A stretch of DNA of 13,871 nucleotides from CAVPRW01 sp046727435 [NCBI: bacterium] (GCA_046727435.1 JBKPCR010000277.1:1-13871), one strand, 5' to 3'; shown: positions 5,468-12,280, counted from the first letter of the stretch. Notes: generated from the sequence alone by a model not told the origin. Made by a program: numbers and translations.

Positions 5468-7267
5468 GTGAAGCAGTTCAGCAAAATCAGTGCGTTAGCA
5501 GTAGGTATCGGTCTGAGTCTAACTCTGAGTGCTGGAGCAGTGCATGCTGCCAAGGCAACCATGCAGTTTAGTGGAGCTATGTTGCAGCCAATCCCATTGC
5601 CTGGAGTAGATGCTGGGACTCCAGTAGTAGGAACAGTGACCTACGACACCAGTAACTTTGTGACTCGGTTCACTGACTTATTTAGTGCAGGGTATCTCCC
5701 GACCGCTGGAGGCAATGTCGTCACTATTCAACTGGGCACAAACACCCTGGTAGGGGAAGTATACAACCTCGTCGTGAGGAACCTTCCGCCTCACCTAGGT
5801 AGTGACGAAATCGCAATTGAAGCTACCATCGCTGAATGTCCAATCCCATATGACCCGTCGAATGAGCGACCGGAGTGTTACCTCGGATTTTACATCCGGG
5901 TGTATGATCAGCTCACGAGTTCAGCGATACCGACTACGTTCTCAGGTCCGACGCAGCATATCTTTGGACAGATTTCCCGTGACTTGATCGAGCCCGGCAG
6001 AACTGACTATGGATACTTTTCAGGTCAATCGATGACAATCACTCCTGTGAATAGTCCGCCAGTGGCAGCGATCGCACCAATCGGAAGTGCACAGGTAGGG
6101 CACCCGGTAACTCTGGATGGGAGTGGCAGTTCTGATCCTGACTCTGCCCTCGGCGACTCTATTGTTTCATATGAATGGAGGATATACACCCCCCGTTCCC
6201 ACGAGCTGTTGCACACTATAGTAGGGTCGTCCCCGATTGCAACCTTTACTCCAGATTACAGATCACTTTCCTACCAGGTAGTGCTAAAAGTGACTGATTC
6301 GTATGGAGGGTTTGATGAGGCTGAGACTCTGTTCTCGTTGGTGAATACTTCGCCAGTAGCTGACGCTGGGCCTGACATCAGCTTGGCTGCATCAGGAACC
6401 GTCTGGCTCCCATGCTACCTACCAACTCCCTGCGGTGAGAACGAGGTAGAGAACCGGAGCTATGATGAAGATGAGTATGATACCCTGCAATATGAATGGT
6501 ACATTAGGAATCCAACTGAATGTGAAAAATTTCGCTCGCCGTACTGTATGATCTTGATCGATCGCGGTCCTACAGTACAAGTGAATGTTACCACCGAGGG
6601 TGAGCATCACTTCAGACTGGCGGTCTTTGACAACTGGGGCGCTATGTCTACAGACGATGTAGTGGTAACCCTCAGGTCCAATACCCAACCAGTCGCAGTG
6701 GCCGGAGTCAATCAATCAGTCCCAGTGGAGACTGAGGTTTTCTTGGATGGCTCAGGTAGCAGTGATCCTGATGGAGACGAGCTCAGCTTCCAGTGGAGCC
6801 TGACATCGGTTCCTTCAGGAAGTCTGGCGAGTCTCATTGGTACCGGCTCCCAGCGGAGCTTCATACCAGACCTACCCGGGATCTATGTCGCTACTCTAAT
6901 TGTCAGCGATGGTCGGCTTCTCAGCAGACCCAGTTCTGTGACGATCACTGCGATGACAATCCAAGAAGCTGCCACAGTTGAACTTCAGACTACAATGGAT
7001 ACTATCAACATCGTTCCACTTGAGGTATTCACGAATTCTACCATGCAGAATACCTCGACTAATAAGATCAGTAGTGTGCTGCAGGATATCGAGCAAGGGA
7101 ACTATCAGGATGCGAAAAACAAGCTCACCCATGACTTGCTCGCTAAGTACGATGGGTGTTATCTGCGTGGAGCTGCTGACAAGAATGACTGGGTGAAAGA
7201 CTGTGCTGAGCAGCTCAAAATCTATCAGCAGATCCTGGACGCGATTGCTTTACTACCTCCTGAATAA
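5468..7267 (+). CDS. Secreted protein 2: paralogous N-terminal domain, three PKD-like domains, FIMAH-like C-terminus
   Basis: From GTG 5468 the product has 599 aa. Residues 1-27 form a signal peptide nearly identical to that of secreted protein 1. Residues about 28-190 are the shared domain, including VVGTVTYD, GNVVTIQLG, AECP...C and IPTTFSGP and ending SMTITPV. Three PKD/REJ-type immunoglobulin-like domains follow. The first (about 195-285) has the PVTLDGSGSSDPDS signature. The second (about 294-405) is degenerate, starting PVADAGPDISL. The third (about 406-497) has FLDGSGSSDPDGDELSFQW. The last 75 residues resemble a FIMAH-type helical module: DIEQGNYQDAKNKL, DGC, DKNDWVKDC and a final helix, with a likely Cys pair. 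Such modules occur on cell-surface or secreted proteins; an adhesion or matrix role is inference. No membrane anchor. Same strand and leader type as the preceding gene, probably co-transcribed. Confidence 0.87.
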   Translation: MKQFSKISALAVGIGLSLTLSAGAVHAAKATMQFSGAMLQPIPLPGVDAGTPVVGTVTYDTSNFVTRFTDLFSAGYLPTAGGNVVTIQLGTNTLVGEVYNLVVRNLPPHLGSDEIAIEATIAECPIPYDPSNERPECYLGFYIRVYDQLTSSAIPTTFSGPTQHIFGQISRDLIEPGRTDYGYFSGQSMTITPVNSPPVAAIAPIGSAQVGHPVTLDGSGSSDPDSALGDSIVSYEWRIYTPRSHELLHTIVGSSPIATFTPDYRSLSYQVVLKVTDSYGGFDEAETLFSLVNTSPVADAGPDISLAASGTVWLPCYLPTPCGENEVENRSYDEDEYDTLQYEWYIRNPTECEKFRSPYCMILIDRGPTVQVNVTTEGEHHFRLAVFDNWGAMSTDDVVVTLRSNTQPVAVAGVNQSVPVETEVFLDGSGSSDPDGDELSFQWSLTSVPSGSLASLIGTGSQRSFIPDLPGIYVATLIVSDGRLLSRPSSVTITAMTIQEAATVELQTTMDTINIVPLEVFTNSTMQNTSTNKISSVLQDIEQGNYQDAKNKLTHDLLAKYDGCYLRGAADKNDWVKDCAEQLKIYQQILDAIALLPPE

Positions 7268-7280
7268 GGAGGTACGATAG
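7265..7280 (+). repeat. Third, broken copy of the inter-gene GGAGG leader motif
   Basis: Right after the stop of secreted protein 2 the sequence TAAGGAGGTACGATAG appears, matching TAAGGAGGCGACGATG between the two paralogues but with the mini-ORF start destroyed (ACGATAG). It suggests that the two genes are units of a once longer tandem series, or that the motif belongs to the repeat unit rather than to either gene. Confidence 0.4.
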
Positions 7281-7290
7281 AATAGAAGGC

Positions 7291-7351
7291 GCCTGGGTAG
7301 CTCAGTGGGAGAGCAGCGGAATCATCCGAAGGTCGTCGGTTCGACCTCGAC
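7291..7351 (+). pseudogene. Degenerate tRNA-like sequence (tRNA-Met/CAT-like), 3' end missing
   Basis: GCCTGGG-TA-GCTC-AGTGGGA-GAGC-A (7291-7315) is a normal acceptor 5' strand and D-arm. GTCGG-TTCGACC-TCGAC (7335-7351) is a normal T-arm with its 7-nt TTC loop. Between them, CGGA ATCA TCCG looks like the arm of an elongator tRNA-Met-type gene (expected CATAATCCG) after loss of about 3 nt from the anticodon loop. No CCCAGGC follows the T-arm, so the acceptor cannot close. It cannot make a standard tRNA. The break point immediately after the T-arm is a common crossover region for tRNA-targeting integrases, so this may be a relic of an integration site. It lies at the junction between the low-GC block and the replication module. 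Confidence 0.65.
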
Positions 7352-7417
7352 CGCGATGGTCCCGTCCCGGTGATCTGCGGTGTACGTGCGCGTCGTGGTT
7401 GGCTCCAGGCCGATCAC
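7322..7417 (-). CDS. Possible 31-aa ORF or gene-end remnant overlapping the tRNA relic
   Basis: On the minus strand, GTG at 7417 to TGA at 7324-7322 encodes a peptide with VIGLEPTTTRTYTAD and ending TIAVEVEPTTFG. Nearly every codon ends in G or C, as in the real genes of this genome, and the sequence is not low-complexity. It could be the tail of an otherwise lost gene; a stop precedes it in frame at 7430-7432. It is too short for confidence, and no ribosome site is evident. Confidence 0.2.
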   Translation of the reverse strand: MIGLEPTTTRTYTADHRDGTIAVEVEPTTFG

Positions 7418-7751
7418 GACGGTCGGGCATCAGGAGCCGGTCTGGAACAGAGGCTGGGGTGGGGATTCTCCTCCCCCCTGCCAGCCTCAGGGACGGGCCA
7501 TGTGCACCGCTGGCGTCTGCTCGCCGCATCCCTCCCGCCGCCTCCAGGCGCGTGTTCACGCCAACTTCAAGGGCTGGCCGGCGCAGCGAACCGACGACGC
7601 TGGCTTGAGCCCTGGCGAAGGGAACCTGCCTGACCGAGCCAGGTGAGGGCAAGCAGGGATATCACACGTCGATCGTCGTCACCCGTGTGCGGTGTCTATG
7701 ACGCGATCGCTGCCATACGATCGGTGGCCGAAGCCGCGAGAGATGAGCGTT
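7352..7751. other. Convergent intergenic spacer with a strong hairpin
   Basis: This stretch separates convergent genes: secreted protein 2 on the plus strand and the 176-aa protein on the minus strand. GAGGCTGG (7450-7457) pairs with CCAGCCTC (7481-7488), and inside it GGTGGGGA (7458-7465) pairs with TCCCCCC (7472-7478) with one mismatch. This makes about 15 pairs around a 6-nt loop (7466-7471). A smaller CACACG/CGTGTG pair lies at 7663-7689. No T-tract follows, so factor-independent termination is unproven. No gene is supported apart from the fragment at 7322-7417. Confidence 0.45.
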
Positions 7752-8282
7752 TCAGCCTGGAACAACCGGCTGGGAAGCGTGGCCGTTCTTTCGCTGGAGA
7801 TTGACCTGTTGCTGCGCCACATTGACCTGTCCCGCCCTACTAATCGCCACTGTGGGCATTGCCCCACGCTGGGGCCGTTGCAGCGCCTGGAGGTTCTGGA
7901 GCAGTTGGCGATTCATCCGCTCCCACAAGGGGAGGAGTTGTTCCCTGAGGCGCTGCAACGCCTCCTCGACAGCGAACCCGTCGAATTGCCCGCCATATAG
8001 TCGTCCTAACTTGACCCTAAGCGAGTCCTCTCCGAACAGTTCCTGCTCTATTGTGAGCGCCAAGTCGCCGACCCAGCCCTGAATCCTCAGAGCGTTGGCG
8101 TAGGCCATCACCGCGAGGTCGATCACCATCGTCATCGCCGGAGACGCTGCGCCATACTCTTCCAGAAGGCCCTGGCGCAACTGCCAGAGCGTGGCCATGA
8201 GCTGCGGGTCGAGAAAGCTTTCGGCGCCTAGGCGCTCTTCAACGGAGGACCCACTGCGCTCGAACTCATCATCGTAGTGCAT
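7752..8282 (-). CDS. Conserved-looking protein of unknown function, 176 aa
   Basis: The ATG at 8282 is preceded by GGGAGGAACC, a strong ribosome site, which favours it over an in-frame start at 8435. The product is mostly helical: an acidic N-terminus (MHYDDEFERS), a long helical core (about 25-135) with a hydrophobic AMTMVIDLAVMAYANALRIQGW stretch split by polar residues, E/L-rich segments, and a basic, Gln-rich tail with the repeat QVNVAQQQVNLQ (about 152-163). Comparable QVN tails occur at the ends of some small terminase-like and other phage or mobile-element proteins, but I cannot assign it to a family. It is the last gene of the minus-strand series in this window. A role in the mobile element is likely from context; the biochemical function is unknown. 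Confidence 0.65.
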   Translation of the reverse strand: MHYDDEFERSGSSVEERLGAESFLDPQLMATLWQLRQGLLEEYGAASPAMTMVIDLAVMAYANALRIQGWVGDLALTIEQELFGEDSLRVKLGRLYGGQFDGFAVEEALQRLREQLLPLWERMNRQLLQNLQALQRPQRGAMPTVAISRAGQVNVAQQQVNLQRKNGHASQPVVPG

Positions 8283-8726
8283 GGTTCCTCCCTGACGTGG
8301 CATGACCATAAGACGGGTTGGCTGTGTGACTGACCCCCCACTCTCCCTGAGGCTGTCCGGACATGGCGATGAACCCCGTGAGGGAGTCCCACCTGCCCCT
8401 GCAACAGCCCACGGGGTCTCCCACTGGTTTACCAACCGCGACCGGGCAACAATACCGCCGTGGCCCCCGCAGATCAGGCCCCAGGTTCGGGGATTTCCAG
8501 ATCACCCATGGCAGCATCATCGTGTGGCCTCTAGGCATCGCCCCACACCCCGTGATGCAACGCCTAGGGGATGCAACGCATGAACGCGTGAGGGGAGTTG
8601 ACACTAGCCGTCGGATCGGCGCGCATGCATACTCCTGCGGCCCACCAGGGAGGGATGACACGACACGTGCCTGGCGTGCGCTCTCCCGACGAGACCGGTC
8701 ATGACCCCCTTCGAGCGGTCGACCGG
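8283..8726. other. Intergenic spacer with a short direct repeat and a hairpin
   Basis: The stretch lies between two leftward genes. Open frames on both strands lack ribosome sites and have no recognisable product. GATGCAACGC occurs at 8554-8563 and again at 8570-8579, a 16-bp period. GGGAG-T-CC (8382-8389) pairs with GG-T-CTCCC (8415-8422). The promoter for the 176-aa protein is expected here. Confidence 0.4.
8554..8579. repeat. Two direct repeats GATGCAACGC, 16-bp period
   Basis: Two exact 10-bp copies (8554-8563, 8570-8579) separated by 6 bp; the spacing puts them about one and a half helical turns apart. They could be binding sites for one of the element's DNA-binding proteins (the ParB-like or the winged-helix protein), but only two copies exist here. 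Confidence 0.3.
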
Positions 8727-9101
8727 TTAACATTGGCCTTCCGGAGGATCGTCAGGGGCCATCCCCTGGCCACGCGTTAACCGCTCCACCACGGCGGCTC
8801 CACGCGGCAGTAGCAGGATATGCGTCGTGCGGCGGCTCCCAGAGCCACGCCGATTCCGCCGCAGCACAAGCCCGCGCTCTTCCAGCCGCCGCAGGGATCG
8901 GGCGCAGGCGGCGCGCTTGGCGGGGGTCCAACGGGGGTCATTGATCCCCGGGTTCCAGGGAACGCCCCAGGCGGCGAGCATGGCCTTGGCCTCCGCCGTG
9001 CCATGCGCCGTGATCCGCGCCGCCATCGCTCCAAGCCGCAGCAGGATGCGTCGCTGGAGCCAGCTCAGGCGTGTCTCGCCTGCGATCATACCCTCATGCA
9101 T
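8727..9101 (-). CDS. Small winged-helix (MarR/PadR-like) DNA-binding protein
   Basis: The 124-aa product starts at ATG 9101 with GGGGGACAGG upstream. After a short N-terminus it has a helix LSWLQRRILLRLGAMAARI (about 12-30). A spacer with AWGVPWNPGINDPRWTPAKRAA follows. The recognition-type helix ACARSLRRLEERGLVLR (about 65-81) leads to a wing strand pair RRNRRGSGSRRTTHILLLPRGAAVV (about 82-105). This is the usual order of a winged helix-turn-helix with a basic wing. There is no ligand or dimer domain, so a small repressor or copy-control type factor is plausible but not shown. It is 145 bp downstream of the zinc-ribbon gene on the same strand. The insertion between the first helix and the recognition helix is unusual. 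Confidence 0.6.
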   Translation of the reverse strand: MHEGMIAGETRLSWLQRRILLRLGAMAARITAHGTAEAKAMLAAWGVPWNPGINDPRWTPAKRAACARSLRRLEERGLVLRRNRRGSGSRRTTHILLLPRGAAVVERLTRGQGMAPDDPPEGQC

Positions 9102-9246
9102 GTGGCCTGTCCCCCTTTGTTGATTCGGTCGCATCACGCCTCTGGCGTCTGTGCTGTAGGGCTGTTGTCTTGGACGAGCCATGACCATGCGTATCGAGGC
9201 CATCAGGTGACTGAGCCACCTGCTGCACCGGGAGCCAGAGCCGCCG

Positions 9247-9714
9247 TCAGCAGGGCACCGGTCGCCGTTGTTTCGCCCGTTCGCCGGCGGCCCAGCGCCC
9301 CTGCGCAGGGTTATATACGGCGTGGCACACTTCGCAATAGATCCGGCCTGAGCCGGTATCGGCGTGCCACAATCGCGTCGATCCACACCAGCCACAGCAT
9401 TCAACGTCTTCGGCCGCAAGAGGATCACCTCCAGCGGGCGGAACCTTGGGCAAGGAGAGCTCCACGGAGGTAGCGACGGCGCTGCTCACGGAGCCCGCCG
9501 TTATGCTGATAGACGCGGTGAGAATGCCGTCGGTCATCTCTGGTATGGTGAGGGCGGCGAGGACTTCGACCTTCCGCCGCTTCACCTCGTGGAGGAGCGG
9601 TACCACCTGGTCGCGAGGGGGATTCCCCTCGCCCCGCCATCGGAGGCGCAGCTGGTCACCGTCAACCTGCGCCTCGTACCCGAGCTGTTGCAGTGCTATG
9701 ACGGCGGCGATCAT
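9247..9714 (-). CDS. TubC-docking-like / zinc-ribbon small protein
   Basis: The 155-aa product has two parts. Residues 1-55 (IAALQQLGYEAQVDGDQLRLRW, then DQVVPLLHEVKRRKVEVLAAL) resemble the small TubC N-terminal docking-type fold, which recurs in mobile-element proteins unrelated to polyketide synthesis. Residues about 105-137 form a four-cysteine zinc ribbon: C107-x2-C110 and C127-x2-C130 in CCGWCGSTRLWH and IYCEVCHAVYNP. The middle is Ser/Thr-rich linker. The ATG overlaps the stop of the ParB-like gene in an ATGA junction (9711-9714), with GGAGG inside the end of that gene, so translation is probably coupled. A helper role, such as DNA or protein docking for the ParB-like protein, is inference. 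Confidence 0.6.
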   Translation of the reverse strand: MIAAVIALQQLGYEAQVDGDQLRLRWRGEGNPPRDQVVPLLHEVKRRKVEVLAALTIPEMTDGILTASISITAGSVSSAVATSVELSLPKVPPAGGDPLAAEDVECCGWCGSTRLWHADTGSGRIYCEVCHAVYNPAQGRWAAGERAKQRRPVPC

Positions 9715-10985
9715 AGGGCTACATCCTCCAGGTTGGGGAAAGGGTCATCGGAAGATGCATTGGCCACAGGCATCGAGTCCTCTTCGGCGCTCGCTGCATC
9801 CAGGGAAGGCGCAACGGCGGTCGAGAGGGTGGCTGTGGCCCTGCGATACTCGTCTGCCTCAGCCCAGGCGGCGGTCGCGGCTTCGACCCAGGCGGTGGGT
9901 GCCGCCTCGGCCTGCCCCAGCACATAGGCGGCTAGCAGGACACAGTCGGGCCATGATAGCCTGGAGAGGCGGTCTTCCAGGACCTCCACGCCTGATTTCC
10001 GCCCGATCCGTGCCGCGCGGATGGCAGAGGATTCCGCCAACCGAGCCAGGACTTGCTGGCGGAGCTTGGCCTGACTCCTCAGAGACATCTGCCCCCGCAC
10101 CTTCATGGTCCGCGATGAAGGCGTCTGAGCGGCACGCTGACGGGCGGTGGCGGGCTCAGTGGTCGACGTGCCCTCCTGCACGTCGTGCTGAGCCTCGTGT
10201 ACCGTCGTTGCGTGGCCCGAGGGCAGGCGCTGCCGATCGGTCTTCTGGGTGACCTCTGTGACGGTATCGTTCCGCTCGGCATGATCTGCCTCCGCAGCAG
10301 CCGGCCGCGGAGGGCGCAGCTCCTGATAGACGCGATGGATCGTGCGCTTCCCCCGGCGCAATGCCTCCTTGGTGGGCTCGTCGGCCTCCTGCGTGATCAC
10401 CCTGGCCTTGTACATGGTATCCCGTCCGATCCCGGCCTGCTGCGCCATCTGCTGGAGGGTATCCACCGGGTTGTCTGATTTCAGACGAACCGTCCCGCCA
10501 CCTCGCCGCTGGTTTGCCTTGGCGTCGGCCGCGATCCACGGCTCCATCTGCAGCACCAGCTCCGCCCGCTGATAGGGCTCCAGGTTGCGCCGCGCCAGTT
10601 GATTCCGGATCATCCAGATCTTCGCCTCGAGCCGTGTCTGCACCCACGTCGGCGCCTCGACAGTGGTATAGTCAAGGCCATGGCCGCGACAAATGGCGTA
10701 GCGGGTGTGGCCGTCGAGCAACGTCCATGGGCGCGGCTCCCCATGGTCACAGAACCCACACAGCCAGACCACGCTCCCCTCGCGCTTCTCGATGAGGGCA
10801 GTAGCGCGTGTGAACGGAGTCCCTGGCGGACAGGAGGGGCAGACCTTGGCGGGCTCCTCGCCCGCCCAGACCACCAGCGCGTCGCGGCAACCGTCTGCCA
10901 ACAGGTTCGCCTCCAGCTGGGCATATTCCTCCGCCGTCGGCGGAGGAATGACGGCCTGCAATTCGGGATCGATGTACAGGTCCAT
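9711..10985 (-). CDS. ParB-like N-terminal domain protein with zinc-knuckle insertion
   Basis: The 424-aa product opens with a ParB/Srx-type domain: PPPTAEEYAQLEANLLADGCRDALVVW (about 14-40) and LLDGHTRYAICRGHGLDY (about 89-106), the latter the typical DGHxRY motif. In between lies C49-x2-C52 and C76-x2-C79 (VCPSC, WLCGFC), a probable zinc knuckle that standard ParB proteins lack. A helix-turn-helix region follows: IWMIRNQLARRNLEPYQRAEL (about 123-143) and TLQQMAQQAGIGRDTMYKARVI (about 176-197). Then comes a polar, low-complexity linker (about 225-290) and an Ala-rich C-terminal domain (about 320-380). The ATG at 10985 has AGGAGAGGCCCA upstream. ParB-like proteins segregate plasmids or act as regulators or nucleases in mobile elements; no ParA is visible in the window. 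Confidence 0.78.
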   Translation of the reverse strand: MDLYIDPELQAVIPPPTAEEYAQLEANLLADGCRDALVVWAGEEPAKVCPSCPPGTPFTRATALIEKREGSVVWLCGFCDHGEPRPWTLLDGHTRYAICRGHGLDYTTVEAPTWVQTRLEAKIWMIRNQLARRNLEPYQRAELVLQMEPWIAADAKANQRRGGGTVRLKSDNPVDTLQQMAQQAGIGRDTMYKARVITQEADEPTKEALRRGKRTIHRVYQELRPPRPAAAEADHAERNDTVTEVTQKTDRQRLPSGHATTVHEAQHDVQEGTSTTEPATARQRAAQTPSSRTMKVRGQMSLRSQAKLRQQVLARLAESSAIRAARIGRKSGVEVLEDRLSRLSWPDCVLLAAYVLGQAEAAPTAWVEAATAAWAEADEYRRATATLSTAVAPSLDAASAEEDSMPVANASSDDPFPNLEDVAL

Positions 10986-11407
10986 TGGGCCTCTCCTCTG
11001 GATTTCACGAGCTTCGATGATTGGTCCCCCGTCGTAATGGCGGCTCTGTCGACAGACTACAGCTGGTTAGCAGCTGACGCCCACCAATGCACAGCACAAG
11101 GACGTAAGCCAGAGGGCACCCAACGCTGCCATCCCTCTGTACCGGAGTAGGATCCATTGGTGCAGGCCGCTAAGGCGCCCATTGCTAAAAACATGTGTCC
11201 TGCTCATAGCGCTCTTGCGCCGCCCCGCCGGCAAAAGTCGGCATCTCCGCTACGGCACGTTGGGCGCCATGTCATACAGCTGCGCGGCGAATTCCCTCAT
11301 TGAGGGGGTCACCTGCAACCGATGAAACGTAGCTATCTATGCGCCTGCTCCCTTGCTTCCGAGTGGGGGAAGGGCGCTTCTTTCTCGTGTTTATTTCGAG
11401 GCTAGCC
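10986..11407. other. Intergenic region upstream of parB-like gene, rich in palindromes
   Basis: The 422-bp spacer separates the Spo11-like gene from the ParB-like gene and should contain the latter's promoter. It carries CTGTCGACAG (11046-11055), the repeat CAGCTG-GTTAG-CAGCTG (11060-11076), and CACCAATG/CATTGGTG (11082-11089 and 11155-11162). AGAGGG/CCCTCT (11111-11116 and 11133-11138) is nested inside the last pair. These crowd within about 120 bp next to a parB-like gene, so a centromere-type (parS-like) site or operator is possible. From 11163 to 11407 I see no feature. Confidence 0.4.
11046..11162. promoter_or_regulatory. Palindrome cluster, candidate parS/operator
   Basis: Two self-complementary blocks (CTGTCGACAG and paired CAGCTG hexamers) and two nested inverted repeats sit 60-180 bp upstream of the ParB-like start. 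The exact binding site cannot be told apart from incidental symmetry by reading alone. Confidence 0.3.
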
Positions 11408-12280
11408 TCACGATAGCGATGCCTGTCCCGTCCAGCGATCTAGGATATGCTTGAGCGACTCCGTTTCAGCCTGCTCCACCAGCTGGGATGACTCCCAGAT
11501 ATCCCCATTGATATACCCACGAATGGCCTCTTCCACGACCGCACGCAGGACGTTCGGGTTCAGCGCGTCCAACTCCCACGCCCTCGCCCCGTGGTGGTTG
11601 CGATACCAGTGATAGCGCGAGTCCTTCTGTTTGGTGTCCACGTCGAAGCCGGGCAGATCATGCTCACGAATCAGGGCGTCGGTCAGGGCAATCCGCCGCC
11701 AGGTAAACCCATCGCCGCTCCCGTACTCGACGAGGCGTTCAGGGGCATATCGATCGCCCATATCGAGGCCGCTGGGGTCCCAGTCGCCCAGGTACAACAG
11801 GATGATCGGTTTCGCGCTGGCCTGAATCTCGCCCGCGAGCTCATGCGCTTTGGTCGCACTCACGTAGCCATGCCAGGGTCGAAAGGTGACGCCATACTCC
11901 TCGAACACCGGGGCCAGGGTGCCCTTCACGGTGCTTTTCTCGCTGATCACCTCGACGAGCACGGGTCGATACGCCCAATGGTCGCGGCGATAGGCCCGCT
12001 TTACGGTGCGCACAAAGGCGGCGGGGTTTTTCCAGGCATTCACTCGCTCGGCTTCGCGGGTTTCATCCACAATCCAGTCCCATGAGACAATTTCATGCTC
12101 ACGGGCATAGACCAGATGTCGACTGATGCGATTAGTGCAATTCTTCGACATGGACTCCAGTAAGCCACGCACAAAGAGTTGATAGCACACGGCCCGCACG
12201 CTGGCAGGTTGGATCTCCTCCAAAATGCGGACACATGCGTTAATCAGCGACAGGACCTCTTGCGTCTTCCCTCGTGACAT
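11408..12280 (-). CDS. Stand-alone topoisomerase VI A / Spo11-like protein (Mini-A-like) with Toprim domain
   Basis: The 290-aa product starts at ATG 12280, with AAAGGAG nine nucleotides before it. Residues about 20-80 resemble the winged-helix part of topoisomerase VI A: VRAVCYQLFVRG places Tyr33 where Spo11 and TopoVIA carry the catalytic tyrosine. NRISRHLVYAREHEIVSWDWIVDETR follows. A Toprim-type domain occupies about 105-245: VLVEVISEKSTV (Glu114), GYVSATKAHELAGEI, and LYLGDWDPSGLDM (Asp166 and Asp168, the DxD motif). The conserved-looking WELDALNPNVLRAVVEEAI comes near the end. The length (290 versus about 350-400 for TopoVIA) and the absence of any GHKL B subunit nearby fit the orphan Mini-A proteins reported from mobile elements. 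The substrate, and whether it cuts DNA, are unknown. Confidence 0.75.
   Translation of the reverse strand: MSRGKTQEVLSLINACVRILEEIQPASVRAVCYQLFVRGLLESMSKNCTNRISRHLVYAREHEIVSWDWIVDETREAERVNAWKNPAAFVRTVKRAYRRDHWAYRPVLVEVISEKSTVKGTLAPVFEEYGVTFRPWHGYVSATKAHELAGEIQASAKPIILLYLGDWDPSGLDMGDRYAPERLVEYGSGDGFTWRRIALTDALIREHDLPGFDVDTKQKDSRYHWYRNHHGARAWELDALNPNVLRAVVEEAIRGYINGDIWESSQLVEQAETESLKHILDRWTGQASLS

Noticed and set aside
7302-7652. 116-codon minus-strand frame across the tRNA relic
   Set aside because: Arg/Pro-rich with no ribosome site and no family features; an alternative frame at its end (7322-7417) looks more coding.
8269-8733. Minus-strand 154-codon frame in the spacer 8283-8726
   Set aside because: No ribosome site, Cys/Arg/Gly-rich shadow-like composition, and it overlaps the start of a well-supported gene in another frame.
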